From: Okapia johnstoni
Taxonomy: Eukaryota; Chordata; Mammalia; Artiodactyla; Giraffidae
Reading direction: 5' to 3'
DNA: 64,000 bases
Assembly: GCA_024291935.2 (NCBI GenBank)
Contig: JAGTYA010000024.1
Span: 5,332,001-5,396,000, forward strand
Shown: piece after piece, positions 22,830 through 34,684 of the stretch
Layout of the letters: each line of letters opens with the position of its first letter
Numbering within the stretch: the first letter of the stretch is position 1
Program-made: the position numbers and the translations under genes
Notes under the pieces: model-generated
Database searches by the model: none
What the model was told of the DNA's origin: nothing
The model's input: only the letters and a program-made list of their open reading frames with translations

Positions 22830-23390
22830 AATCACCATTCACTCCTGATGCAGCAGACATTTTAATCACCTACGATGTGCGGGCACTGTTCTGGGCACTG
22901 GGAGTGCAGCTATAAACAAAAAGATTAAAAGCATGGCCACCCCTATGGAATCCCTTGTCTGCTGGGGAGATAGGTGGTAAACCAACATGGAGTCTGTTAG
23001 GTTGAGGCATGTGCTACGAAGGGAAGGAAAACAACAAAAGGGGTGGGGAGGGATAGGAAGCCTAGGGAACCTCCCTGAGGAGGTGACATTTGAGCAGAGG
23101 CATGAAGGAAGTGAGAGTGTGACTTGTGTGACTGTCTGAGACTTATGAGCAGAGGCAACAGCAAATGCAAAGGCCCTGGGGTGGAAACACACTTGGGATA
23201 ATCTGAGTGACAGTGGGCTCTGCCTAACAGAGGAGATGCAGGGAGACTTGGCAGGACAGAGAAAACCTCATCCCTGTGGGGGAGAGGGTGCTGAAGTGTT
23301 CAGGGAGGGCTCCCTGGAGGAGCCACTCTTGCCCTGAGACCTGAAGAATGAACAGAGGTGGCCATCTGGTACATTCCATTTCTTTACTGT
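22830..23390 (-). repeat. L2 LINE relic
   Basis: Clear antisense L2: ctgttctgggcactgggag, gaggaggtgacatttgagc, agaggcatgaaggaagtga, gcaaatgcaaaggccctgg. A second segment at 23290-23350 repeats the gacctgaagaatga portion. Confidence 0.8.
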
Positions 23391-23394
23391 TTGT

Positions 23395-23526
23395 CATCCC
23401 GGTTAGAGATTAAGTTCCATGAGGGCAGAGATTTCTGTCTGTTGTGTACAGCACCTAGAGTGAAGTCCTGGACATAGTAGTGACTCAATAAATATTTGTT
23501 GAATGAATAAATGAATGAATGAACGA
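23395..23526 (+). repeat. L2 LINE 3' end, sense
   Basis: The consensus L2 terminus is visible: ttccatgagggcagagatt, acagcacctagag, gtgactcaataaatatttg, then a (GAAT)n tail. Orientation is opposite to the L2 pieces on both sides. Confidence 0.88.
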
Positions 23527-23529
23527 ACA

Positions 23530-24095
23530 GCTTTAAAAGCATGCCATGAAGCAGACTTTATCCTCAGGGAAGGGCTTTTGAGGGGGGAGTGACTTCGAGG
23601 GGTTTGATTTAAAAAGATCTTCTGTCCACATTGAAGGAGGAGACGAGAGGCTGAGAGGCAGAGGAGGTTGACCTGCCCCTGAAGTGTGAGCTGATGGATC
23701 TAGACCAGAGCAGAACATTGGAGAGGCCAGATGGGCTGGGACATGGAGAACCCAGGAGGTTTTTGTGCTTGCTTAGCTGTGGGAAGTATGGAGCTGCGGG
23801 CATTGAGGGCAAATACCTGATTGCTGATGTTGGGGGCTGATTGAGAAGACAGAGCTGGCCGAAGAGACCTGCAGTTATCCAGGTTCACACAGTATAACAG
23901 TCACACAGCAATGACTAACAGGATGAGAGTGAACTAGAAAAGGGAGCTGGGAATGAATGGTGGGTGGTGGTACTATGGGCTTTTCTGCAGAGGAATGTTA
24001 GATGTGGAAGTGATGCTGGTCCAGGAACACAAGCCAGGGCAAGAGGTCTGATTCCTGATGTGCTTAGGGGTGAATCCTGAGGCCAGGTCACAAAG
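23530..24095 (-). repeat. L2 LINE relic continued
   Basis: The antisense L2 order continues beyond the inserted sense end: agggcttttgaggggggag, atttaaaaagatcttctgt, then further worn sequence. Confidence 0.55.
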
Positions 24096-25029
24096 GAGCA
24101 GGGTAGGGCAGACCTGGCAGAGCCACTAAATAAGAGAGGGAACCCCCCCGTATGGGGGAACATGACACTGGGTTCACACATGGGGGTCCATAACTGAGCC
24201 CAAAGGCTGTGGCTAGACTGGGGCAGACCACTTCCCTTCCCTTCCCACAGGGGGCATTGTGCCCACTGTCACACATGAGAGACCTGGGGGGCAAGGAGGG
24301 CTTCTCAGATGGCTCCAAAATCCCAGGCTGGGGCCCCACTGTCTTCAGCGGGATGACCCTGCTCTCCCTGCCCCCCAGGGCCTGAGGAGGGAATGGGCCA
24401 AAGCCAGCTCCTTGCCTTCCTTTCTGGTACCTTTTCAGTCTCCAAGAGTTGCAGCATGTTTTACTGTCTATAGCGCTCCTTCCCAGCTTACAGAGAGACC
24501 CTGCTCTGATGGTAAAAGGCATCAAAGGTAAAACTTCTGCCCTGGTTGCTATGAGAGCAGGGCTGTCTGTAAGAGCTGATCCCCACAGCCCCAACTGTGA
24601 CCCAGAAGAGAGTGAAGGGGCAACCACCGGGCTTCCCTAAGAGAAATACGGACTGAGCCCAGGGCGGCTCTGGGAGCAGCGCACACAGGCGCTTCCGGAG
24701 GGGCTGACTTTGGGCTGGGTGTGAGCTGGTTCCTGCCTCTTCCCGTCCTGAGCATCTTGGAGACAGGCCCTGGCCCTCTCTGAGCACTGGATCCTCACAT
24801 GCACACAAGGATGCTGAGAGTGCTGAGGGTGAGGCTGGGCAGCTCTTAGCAAAGAGTCTGGTGCATTGTGGGAGCCCTGTCCATGGAAGCCGCTCCTGAG
24901 ATGCACTGACTCTCCTTCTTGGTCACTGAGGCACCTTGTCTCCCAGGTCTAGTGCTCAAGGGCGGAGTTTCTACAAAAGAACTGATCTCGGGTCAGGGCC
25001 CCTGGGTATCCTGTTGATACCATGACTGC
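24096..25029. other. Unassigned unique sequence
   Basis: GC-rich, no repeat or gene recognised. Overlapping minus-strand frames here have no homology I can see. Confidence 0.4.
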
Positions 25030-25165
25030 TTTGCTCATTGGCTTCATCATCCCCACTCTACAGATGACAAAACTGAGGCTGGAAGAAAGGAAAGAAGCTT
25101 GTGCAAGGTCTGGGGCTGGAAATTGGACTCAAACCCCTGTCTGCTGCTTTCAAAGCTGGAGCCTC
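25030..25165 (-). repeat. MIR SINE
   Basis: Antisense MIR: atcatccccactctacagat, gacaaaactgaggctgga, gtgcaaggtctggggctgg. Confidence 0.78.
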
Positions 25166-26857
25166 ACCAGGACCCTGTCGGAACCCACCACTCCCCTTGG
25201 AGGGATCAGTAGGAACCAGTGGGCAGGAACCAGGACAGGGTCAGTCCAGAATGGAAGTGGGCTGAGCCCAGGGAGGACCAGGCCTCTGCCAGCTGCCACC
25301 TCAGGTGTCAGAACTCCTGCCAGGAGGTTTCCTCCTAGGCCCCATCCACCCCTCCAGCCTCCTAGGCCCCTGCGCACAGGCTTAAACCTGGGCCCTGCCT
25401 GGGAGTCCTGCTCTGACTTCTTAGAGGAGCACATTCAGCTTCACAGGCTGAGAAAAAGCAGAAGCAGCAGCCTCCCTGATTTGTTTCAAAAACAAGTGGG
25501 TATGAAGGATGCCTGGATTCTAGTCACCCCCTCACCTGGTCATGGATTTCACAGCCCATGACAGCCACCAAGGCCTAGCTGTGATGGCCTCCCAGCTGCT
25601 CACCTAGGATAAAGGTACCTTCTCTCCCCAAGGGTGGGGTGGAGTGACAATGGGACCCAGCTGCATCCAAAGGGCTCTGGTTGCCATGGAAACAGGTGGT
25701 TGGAGAAGGCAGGCCCTGAAGCAGAGGCCTTCAGCCAGGCTCCAGCCTCTAGAGTCAGGTCCGCTGAGCCCAGGCGGAGTTCCATCACCGTTCCCGCTGC
25801 ACAGATGGAGTTGCCCCCTCCCCTCTTCAGGACCCTGGAATAGGTCATCCAAGCTCCTGGGACAGCTGCATCTTCCCCCAGGTCCTGCCAGCAGAGGTGA
25901 GAGGAGCAAAGGCTGAGCCTGAGCCTTTGGGGTTAGAGACCATAGCTGCCAAGACTGGACACAGGCTGCTGGGGGGCGTGGAAGCAGGGCACACCCGGGA
26001 CTCTGGACTTACAAAGGTCCCCAGTGGCCTTGGGCTCAGCCTGCCTCTTTTCTGGATGGGAGAGCTGAGGTCTTGAGGGTGTAGGGCACTCACAGGCCCC
26101 CAGTATCAGCACCGACTTCCTGAGGATGCTTCTTCCCAACAGGCACAGCCCCTGACACTGGCCAAGCCTCTGGTGCCTCTGCCATCCTCCGCCTCCCCTA
26201 GCAGGTAGACTCTGGATCGGACATGTCACATGGGCACTGAACGGCAGCTGAGCAGAGGCCCAACTGTCCTGCAGGCCCACTGGGCACAGAACTCAAGTCT
26301 GGAACCTCCCCTGATGACTGAGGCTGTTCCTGGATCCTCTAGCTGCCGTCTGCTTTGTCCAAGTTTATCGTCCAGAACCACGGTTCCCAGCCACCTTCCT
26401 GGGCCCTGGTTGGGGTCTGCAACCACTGGTCACTGCAACCACTTGGTCACCTTGGATGTCCATCTGCCCACAACACACACTCCGTTATGGTGTCAGAACC
26501 CCTTTTTTCCCTGGGCCTGTCTCTCTCAAACCTATTTAGTTCATCAGTTCACATGATTTATATGGGGTGGTCTAGGCACAGCCAAGCAGGGCCTCACATT
26601 TTCCAAATGCAGTGATTGGATCAGTGATGCAACACATGACCCCAGCTGGCTCAGTCAGTCACTTCTGAGATTATTGCCACGACGCTGAGGAGAGAGGCCC
26701 TCTAGGTCTTTGCAGGGAGATAGATCAGATAGGGATGGAGCCTAGAGGATTGCAAAGGAGAGATGCTGGGCATCTGAGTCCCTGTGGCATCAGGTGAGCA
26801 CTGGATCCAGCTGCAACTTCTAGCATCTTCCATTATAAGTCAGTAAGACAAGAATAG
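25166..26857. other. GC-rich unique sequence without a recognised gene
   Basis: No repeat assignment for most of this stretch. Frames such as 25022-25561 start in MIR and run into unique sequence without splice support. It contains the X-box-like site listed separately. Confidence 0.4.
25680..25693. promoter_or_regulatory. RFX X-box-like motif
   Basis: GTTGCCATGGAAAC differs by one base from the palindromic X-box gttgccatggcaac bound by RFX factors. Surrounding sequence is GC-rich and not a recognised repeat. One isolated motif cannot show function. Confidence 0.45.
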
Positions 26858-26908
26858 CTCTCTCTCTCTCTCTTTGATACACACACACATGGACACACAC
26901 ACACACCC
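26858..26908. repeat. Compound (CT)n-(CA)n microsatellite
   Basis: CT repeats at 26858-26874 are followed by two AC tracts up to 26908. Likely length-variable. Confidence 0.95.
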
Positions 26909-27111
26909 TTTAAAGAGGCACTTGGCACATAATAGCGTGCTCAGCAAACACTTCCTAAGAATGTGAGTGGCACATCCCACTGGGAGCATCAGAGCATTTA
27001 AGTGAGTTTGTAACAGCATCCGCTGAGTCACTGTGCGGGGGTGACACTGGTGACCCCTCACACGTGTCTCACAAATTATTCAGCACAAACTCTGGCTTTA
27101 GAGCACTGACC
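26909..27111. other. Possible L2/MIR terminus, otherwise unassigned
   Basis: gcacttggcacataatagc, followed by gctcagcaaacacttc, resembles a sense L2/MIR 3' end. Nothing else is recognised. Confidence 0.4.
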
Positions 27112-27195
27112 CAACTGGCTGCACATTAGAATCACACGAGAAATTTTAGAGGGCACCAATGGGGACCCAGCTCACGCCCCTGACCTGGAGGAGAG
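27112..27195. mobile_element. MER5-type hAT fragment
   Basis: tggctgcacattagaatcac, followed by a cagctcacgcccctgac-like segment, matches a common mammalian hAT-Charlie nonautonomous element. Ends are worn. Confidence 0.55.
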
Positions 27196-28702
27196 GCCCA
27201 TTTGTGGCATGCAGTGGGCACGCAGGGCAGCAGAGGCTGTGGACCTAGTGGTCCCCCTTGACTCTACTGCTTTGGCCCCTAGATAGCACAGACCTGGAGC
27301 CCTCCAGTGGGGCCAGCTGTGGGGTCATGGACACATGTCTGCCCTGCATACCACCTTGGAGGTCTGTTTATGGGGCACTGAGAGCCACTAAGGATCTCTA
27401 AAGCTCCCATGACCCCATAGACGGCCTCCTGCCGCACCCCACCGTCTCACCCAGCATCCACAGGCTTCTCAAGATGCTCTCCTCACATTCTCATCCTCAG
27501 AGCTGCGCCCCCCAGCCTCCAAGTCTGTCACAGCACAGGCAGGTCTAACTTCTCACTGATGCATCTCCCATCGCAGCAAAATACACGTAGGAGCTTCAGA
27601 GACGTGTGTTTACTGTTGCCTTCTTAAAACACCTTTGCAGTCTATAAATACACCATGCCTGACCTTTTCTCATGTCCCAGTGTGAGGGAATCATAGACTC
27701 CCCCATAAACTAGAAACCATCAGGGGGCTTGTTGCCACCATGGATGCAACCTTAAGTCACGTGAGGGGATCCTAAAACTGACTGATGCCTGCCCTGCCGC
27801 CACCAGGCTGTGATTAGTCTTGAGTGACACCAGGCTGCTCCTCAGATGACTCATATGCTGAGCCACAAGTAGGAACTCTTAGTTTCCGCAGTACCATAGC
27901 CCATCCCTGGAAAGCCTGGAGCGGACTTCGTAGTTCAAGCTCCATCCCTCTTCTCTCTAGGGTCCTCAGGGGAGCAGCTGAACCCAAAGGAGCAACTACA
28001 GATGAAAATCAAGTCCTGCAGTGGTTTTATTCTGTGTCAAGTGATTAATTAGGGATCAGGCTTCCCCAGTTCTCTTCCCCAGATAATTCCAAGTTAGCAC
28101 TGGCCACAGGAGATTCTAGTGTTTCGGAGGCAGGAGAGAGGCAGCAGGCCTGCTTTACCGTTTGTTGGCTCACTGCATGGATGTGGGCACCACCTGCATG
28201 TGCAATTCCACCAGCTCCCCCCTGCCCCCCCACATCCCTTCCTGCATCTTCCTGAGTCCTGGACCAAGTGCTCCGGTAGCCTTGGGGTGGGAGATGCCAG
28301 CTCCTCTGCACGTTTTACAGCAGCAGCGAGGTTGGACCAGAGGGACCTCCAAGGCATCCAGTGTGTGGGTTCTCTTCCATCCTTGGGGTGTCGCTTTGCC
28401 CTCACTCCCATGCATGGTCGGCTTCCCTCCCTGACTTTCCGTCCAACTGACCTACAGCAGCTTCAAGCTCAGCATGAGGTGGAGAGGCAACAAACAGCCT
28501 TTGAAGGTGATTGCATGAGGTCTAACCCTCTTAAAACAAAAATGAACTCCAGTTAAATAAAACACATCTTTTCCCCTAACAGAGTATTTCTGCTTCTGCT
28601 TGAACCTTGATGGATAAACATCTTACTCATAACTGCATAAATACTTGATATGCCTGCCTCCACTTTGGGAGCCCCTGGGGGAGAGGAGGGATTGAGACCC
28701 AT
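27196..28702. other. Unassigned sequence, no recognised gene
   Basis: Mostly unique. A TATA-like CTATAAATA lies at 27641, without a matching start or CpG context. The 145-codon frame at 28119-28556 has no recognisable domain. Confidence 0.4.
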
Positions 28703-28711
28703 CCATGGCCT

Positions 28712-29071
28712 CAGTTCAGTTTGGTCGCTCAGTCATGTCTGACTCTTTGTGACCCCATGGACTGCAGCACGCCAGGCCTCCCTGTCCGTCGCCAACTCTT
28801 GGAGTTTACTCAAACTCATGTTCATCAAGTCAGTGATGCCATCCAACCATCTCATCCTCTGTCGTCCCCTTCTCCTCCCGCCTTCAATCTTTCCCAGTAT
28901 CAGGGTCTTTTCAAATGAGTTGGTTCTTTGCATCAGGTGCCCAAAGTATTGCAGTCTCAACTTCAATATCAGTCCTTCCAATGAATATTCAGGACTGATT
29001 TCCTTTAGGATGGACTGGTTGGATCTTCTTGCAGTCTGAAGGACTCTCAAGAGTCTTCTCCAACACCACAG
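28712..29071 (-). mobile_element. BovB LINE 3' fragment, left half of a composite insertion
   Basis: Antisense BovB: cagttcagtttggtcgctca at the tail side through to ttctccaacaccaca. It adjoins a Bov-tA within a few bases. One 9-bp duplication (ccatggcct at 28703-28711 and 29285-29293) encloses the pair. Confidence 0.93.
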
Positions 29072-29076
29072 AAAGG

Positions 29077-29284
29077 CTAAGGATGTCAGCACAGTCATGT
29101 CCGACTCTTTGCAGCCCCATGGACTATAACTTACCAGGCTCCTCCGTCCATGGGATTTTCCAGGCAAGAGTACTGGAGTGGGTTGCCATTTCCTTCTCCA
29201 AGGGATCTTCCCAACCCAGGGATCAAACCTGGGTCTCCCACATTGTGGGCAGATGCTTTCCCATCTGAGCCACCAAGGAAGACG
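29077..29284 (-). mobile_element. Bov-tA SINE, right half of a composite insertion
   Basis: Antisense Bov-tA with arm (gtcatgtccgactctttgc) and nearly complete head (gagccaccaaggaagac). The 235-codon minus frame at 28733-29440 runs through this SINE into the BovB fragment and is not a gene. Confidence 0.93.
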
Positions 29285-29293
29285 CCATGGCCT

Positions 29294-29774
29294 ACTTGCT
29301 CTCAGATTCAGCTCTTCTGCCTTTCCCTGCTGTGCATCACAGGGAGCAACCCTTCCCAGGTGCCATGGCCCTCTGGCTTCCTGATAGATGGAGCTGAAGG
29401 AGATATGGGTGGACGAGTGAAGGTGGGGAGGCCAGGGCATTCTGCTCCCTCTCTGCTTCAGGAGCCATTCTCAGCATCACCTGCCTTTCCCCTGGGATCC
29501 AGCTCCCACTGGACAGCCCCTCCCCCTGTGGTTCCAGAGTTCCCTGAATAGCCCCACCTGGTTACCTCAGATTCTGGGCTCTGGTACCTCTCAGTCCCAG
29601 GGTACCAACTGCTCCCAGGCATACACCACACATCAGTTCAGCTTCATCATCTCCTGCCTGGTACCTTGGTTCTTCCAGCACCTGTGCCACCAATTCCCTG
29701 CTTTGAATTCTTTATCTGCATCCCTGCAGTGGACCCTCTTTTGCTGAATGCACCATGATAGGCACAGGTTGTTT
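29294..29774. other. Unassigned unique sequence
   Basis: No feature recognised. Confidence 0.4.
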
Positions 29775-30526
29775 TCATTGTTCAGTTGCTAAGTTGTGTC
29801 TGACTCTGCAACCCCATGGACTGCAGCACGCTAGGCTTCCCTATCCTTCACTATCTGCCAGAGTTTGCTCATGTCTGTTGAGTTGATGATGCCATCCAGC
29901 CATCTCATCCTCTGTTGCCCTTTTCTCCTCCTGCATTCAATCTTTCCCAGCATCAGGGTCTTTTCCAGTGAGTTCGCTCTTCACATCAGGTGGCCAAGGT
30001 AGTAGAGCTTCAGCTTCAGCATCAGTCCTTCCAATGAATATTCAGGATTGATTTCCTTTAGGATGGACTGGTTGGATCTCCTTGCTGTCCAAGGGACTCT
30101 TAAGAGTCTTCCCCAGCACCACAGTTCGAAAGCATCAGTTCTTCGGTGCTCAGCCTTCTTTATGGCCCGACTCTCATATCCATACATGACTACTGGAAAA
30201 ACCATAGCTTTGACTAGACAGACCTTTGGCAACAAAGTGATGTCTCTGCTTTTTAACATGCTGTCTAGGTTCATCACAGTTTTTCCGCCAAGGTGCTAGT
30301 GGCTTTTAATTTCATGGCTGCAGTCACCATCTGCAGTGATTTTGGAACCCAAGAAAATGAAATCTGACACTGTTTCCACATTTTGCCTGTCTATTTGCCA
30401 TGAAGTGATAGGACTGGATGCCATGATCTTCATTTTTTGAATGTCGAGTTTTAAGCCAGTTTTTTCACTCTCCTCTTTCACCTTCATCAAGAAGCTCTTT
30501 AGCCCCTCTTCACTTTCTGCCATTCA
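29775..30526 (-). mobile_element. BovB LINE 3' part (about 750 bp)
   Basis: Antisense BovB from its tail (gttgctaagttgtgtctga) through sequence coding for the end of the reverse transcriptase region. Minus-frame remnants include KTGLKLDIQKMKIM and FIFLGSKI. Frames are broken; 5'-truncated. No duplication was identified. Confidence 0.95.
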
Positions 30527-31454
30527 GGCCTGGAGATCAAAGGGAAGCTTGCATCAGACCTGCCCTGGCCTCACCGTGGCTGGGTTTACAGAGCTGACTA
30601 TCTCCTAGCTGCAGGAGGGGCAGACAAGGGGTGGAAGGAGAGAGATTCCAAGGTCATCACCTTTCATGCACTGACCCTACCTATAGTGAGCATGGCCCAA
30701 TCAATGTTCCGCCTCTGACCAATCAGATTCACATTTTCTTCCTGGGGGAGCGCCAAGGGGTATCAGAAGGACACCAGAGGTGAGTCTGCCAGAGGACAAA
30801 GGTCAGAAGTTTTCTGCCAACAATGATCATGAGTCAGACGGTGATAATTGCTATATTAGTAATTTAAACAAAGTGCACAGAAAACACTAAGCAGGTCGTT
30901 GATTATTGATTCCAATTGGAAGGTGAAATAAGCCTTAGGCAAGTTCTGCTTGCAACCTAGAAGATGAGACTTGGATGGGAAGATGTGGGGTTCAGTGGGG
31001 GGTGAGAGGAAGAGCAGAGGTGCCAAGGGTTCAGGAGCTTGGCCGGGTCTGGTAGGTCTAGAACCAAAGATCCAAGGCTGGACTTAATCAAAGTGGACCC
31101 CAGGATAGAAAGGCTGGTGGAAATAGAGACAGATGATTTAAAGCTAAGTGAGGAACAGAGAAAACATCCCTCGCCCATCACACAGTGTGAGGCTGGGACC
31201 TGCACTGCTGATGGTATGTGGGTTCAGAGTGTGATTCTTTGAAGTGCACAGCCTCAGATTACTAATAACCTTCTGCAAGTAGAATAACGCAATCATAATT
31301 CTCAAAGCCAGAGAATCTTAAGGAATCTTATCATCTTAGGATAATTGAATTATTGGATCTTACAATCTTGGGTTTTTATAATTACAGCAGCTGTGAATCT
31401 TAGCCCTCCCAGGGTGTCATAACCCAGCCTCTCCCCACCCTGCCGCACTGCTGG
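30527..31454. other. Unique sequence with two AT-rich blocks
   Basis: The block at 30830-30965 (including gataattgctatattagtaa and gtaatttaaac) and the block at 31260-31390, which has repeating gaatctta-like words, match no repeat I can name. Candidate conserved elements or very old repeats. Confidence 0.35.
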
Positions 31455-31640
31455 TAATGATAATACGCATTCTGTGCTCAGTGCTTTACCTATATTATGT
31501 CAGTTAGTCTCCACAACAGCTCTGGGAAGTGGAAATCTATTTGCCTAAATTTTCAGATGAAGAAACCTAGGCTCCATGAGCATAAGTCATTGCTGAGGGT
31601 CAGACACCTTGTAATCAACACGATCAAAACTCCGGCCAGA
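31455..31640 (-). repeat. MIR SINE
   Basis: Antisense MIR: gtgctcagtgctttaccta, cacaacagctctgggaagt, gatgaagaaacctaggctc. Confidence 0.75.
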
Positions 31641-32477
31641 TCTCTTGGCTCAAAGCCCATGCCCCCGGACTCTTTACTGGTTTGCCTCCCTCAAAGCCTC
31701 TCTTCTGAGTGCCCACCCTTCCTCTGTTCATACCTCTAGTGATGGGGAACTCATTACCCCTCCCCAGGGCTGCCCATCCATCCTGAGAGTGGACAGATCT
31801 CTCCTGTTGTTCCTAAATCTGCCCTGGGAGACCCCACAGGAGAAGATAACTTTCACCTGGGACTCCTATAGGGAGGGGGAGCAGCTGCCCGAGGTGGGAC
31901 GGTGCTCACACAGGAGCGGGGGGGTCTCGGGTTAGAGGAGCCCCAGCTGCAGCCCCTCCCTGTGATAGAGAGGAGGGGGTTCATCCTGAGGGAGGGAATC
32001 AGCCTAGGCATTGGCAGCAGGAGCTCTCAAAGACAAGTGAAGACGAGCCCAGAGCACTGGGCGCTGCGGTGGGGGATGGACTGTGATACAGAACACAACT
32101 CCCCAGCATTCAGAGCACGGGGCCTAATAAGACTGAAATCCTAAGTGCTGTGCCTTTAATTTCTTGGCTCTTCTCCCTGAAAACCTAGTCTACAAAATGT
32201 GCCTTTGAGCCATCCATCCTCCCAGATGGCGTTTTAACTGGAGTTGTTTGCTAACTGTGAGAAGAAAAAGGAGGGGTGGGGAAGTGGGTGGAGTCGTTGT
32301 AGCCCCCAAGCCTTGGGGGAGGAGATGCAATGGGAACAGAACACTGTCTGATGGTGAGTGGATTTTCCGGATAGAGAGCCCCACCCCCAGGTTCAGCCAG
32401 GCCCACAATGGGCCAGAGTCCCAATTATAACTGCTGAGGCTTTTTGAGTCTCATTGTCCTGATCTGGGTACTTTAGA
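31641..32477. other. Unassigned sequence
   Basis: No gene or repeat recognised. Moderately GC-rich with a few CpGs around 31890-31930. Confidence 0.4.
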
Positions 32478-32709
32478 TATGCATGCTAAGTCACTTCAGT
32501 CTTGTCAGACTCTTTCCAATCCCGCACCCCCTGCCCCTGGACTTAGCCCTCCAGGTTCCTCCGTCCATGGGATTCTCCAGGCAAGAAGATTGGATTGGGT
32601 TGCCATTTCCTCCTCCAGGGGATCTTCCCCGTCTAGGGATTGAACCCGCCTCTCTTATGTTTCCTCCCTTAGCAGGCAAGTTCTTTATCACTAGCACCAC
32701 CTGGGAAGC
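32478..32709 (-). mobile_element. Bov-tA SINE
   Basis: Antisense copy with a short C-rich insertion in the arm (gcaccccctgcccctggac) and head ending at caccacctgggaagc. Quite diverged. Confidence 0.9.
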
Positions 32710-32710
32710 T

Positions 32711-32830
32711 ACATTCCCCCAATAAATCCTTGCAACAAACTTAAGGCCAGCCAGTTTTATTAATGGAGAAACAGAGGCCCTGAAGGGGCAGGAATTTGGA
32801 CAAGGTCACAGAACAAGTCACTGGATGAAA
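32711..32830 (-). repeat. MIR fragment
   Basis: Antisense MIR adjoining the SINE: ttgcaacaaacttaaggcc, ggagaaacagaggccctga, acaaggtcacagaacaagt. Confidence 0.7.
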
Positions 32831-33749
32831 AAACAGCCCTTGCTATCAGCAAGTCTGAGATGGTTTCCATTTCCATCTCTGCATTGTGTGGTCACTTTGT
32901 TTCCCCTCCCCCTCTCTTTCTCATTCACAGAGACCGCCCAGCCCCTCCTGTCCAGCTGGGCCTTCAACGACTCAGGAGTCATTTTCTCTCCCAAGCGGGG
33001 CATCGGATGGCAGCAGATGGGCCCTTGATCACTGATGCTCCCGCAGCTGGAGATCTGAGAGGCCCCTCTTCCTGGTCACAGCAGTCCACCCAGTCAGCCT
33101 TGCACTTCTATGGCCTTCCACGGAGATCCGGAAAACAGCACCTCTGTGGTCCCCTGGGGCCTTCCTTCCTGCAGGGAGACTCAGGTTTGCAACGCAAAGC
33201 ACAGCTCCAGTTCCTTTATTTGATCTCAGGGTATAACCGATGCTCACTGCCCTCCTCCGCTAAACTTTCTGAAGTCCCTTCACTCTCAGCTGTCACCTCG
33301 TGCCTAGTATGATAGTAAATGTTATTCCTAGGACAGAGCAGGGGGATCACAGAACTCTTGCTAATTATTCTCAATCGGGAGGACAACATGTGTCCGTTCA
33401 CAGTGATAGTGGGGTTACCAGGGGTCAATTGGGCTCCACGTGTCCACCCCTGCCCCACCTCCCCTGCTCTTATGGTGACTCCTCTTTTTGTCTGCAGGCT
33501 CCAAATTGCTCTGGAAGGAGCTGTAACCTGCAGTTCAGTGGAACCCTTACTGTGTGTCCTCTTTGAGGACCAGGGCCTGAAAGTTGCAGAGTCTAGAGTA
33601 GCAGCTCTGTAAGCAAATACTGGTTTCTGTCCTATGGATGTGAGCTATTTGCTATCCTCTTTTTAAATAGGAATGGAAAGCAACACATCCCCTAAACCCA
33701 GGTCACTAGTCCCGATCTCACTGGCTTCACACAAGTGCACCATAGGTCC
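32831..33749. other. Unassigned sequence
   Basis: Unique sequence. The 150-codon plus frame at 32860-33312 has no domain or splice context that I can defend. Confidence 0.4.
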
Positions 33750-33950
33750 CTTCCCTGCTGGCTTAGATGGTAAAGAATCTGCCTGCAATGCAGGAGACCT
33801 GGGTTCAATCTCTGGGTCGGGAAGATCCCCTGGAGAAGGGTATGGCAGCCCACTCCAGTATTCTTACCTGGAAAATTCTACAGACAGAGGAGCCTGGCAG
33901 GCTATAGTCCATGGGGTCGCAGAGAGTCAGACACGACTGAGCTACTAACC
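33750..33950 (+). mobile_element. Bov-tA SINE
   Basis: Sense copy close to consensus: taaagaatctgcctgcaatg, gggttcaatctctgggtcg, gagagtcagacacgactga. No clear duplication. Confidence 0.94.
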
Positions 33951-34339
33951 CACTGTTGGTCCAGCTGGCTCTCACGGGCAGCTGTTCTCCAGGCAGAGGT
34001 CTGGTGATGCAGGCTGCCACCATGGCTCCATGGTTAAAACACAGATTTGATCTGTGATGTCTGGGGCAGGGAGGGACAGTCCTGGAGCATCTCCACTGGA
34101 AATGAAGTGCTCTGGCCCTGGGGTGCCACACATCACCTACTTCCAACCCACTCAAGAGATCTGGTCACACAAGCCTGAATAACTTCAAGGGGCAGAGGGG
34201 TGGACCGTTTCTTCCCAGGAGGAGAGAAAACTGTGTATGGGTGAGTGAGGTCCCTTCCCCCTGCCTGTAGGCTTTAGGGCTGTGATCAGATGGGAGACAG
34301 AATGTCTCACTCCCGGTGCTTCTATCTGCAGGTGCTGTT
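33951..34339. other. Unassigned
   Basis: No feature recognised. Confidence 0.4.
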
Positions 34340-34500
34340 TTAACACTGATCTGTGGCACTTCAGCTCATCCTTACAGTAACCCCTCAGGTGGGCATGGCT
34401 ATTCCAGCTTCACAGATGGGAAACTGAGGCATCGTGAGACTGAGTAACTTCGAAACTCAGTGATCTGGCACCAGAGTCTGTTTTCTTTACACTTTTCTGT
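34340..34500 (-). repeat. MIR SINE
   Basis: Antisense MIR: ccttacagtaacccctcag, ttcacagatgggaaactga, ggcatcgtgagactgagta. Confidence 0.78.
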
Positions 34501-34639
34501 ATTATCCTTGATGGAATGCTGGCATATCACCAGCAGCCCCATTTTAAGGAGAGAAGGCTGAGGCAGTTTCTCGGTGATAAAAGCAGTGAGGAGAAAGAAA
34601 TGTAAGCCATGGGGAGCCTGGAGTAGAGGAGAAGGGGGA

Positions 34640-34665
34640 AGTGTGCGTGTGTGAGTGTGTGTGTA
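34640..34665. repeat. Short (GT)n microsatellite
   Basis: Interrupted GT repeats, about 26 bp. Confidence 0.85.
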
Positions 34666-34684
34666 TTTAAACAATATTCTGGTA

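Noticed and set aside
27641..27649. TATA box CTATAAATA as a promoter
   Set aside because: It has no nearby start context, CpG island or open frame; short AT-rich matches are common by chance.
28733..29440. 235-codon minus-strand frame
   Set aside because: It is translation through a Bov-tA and a BovB 3' fragment.
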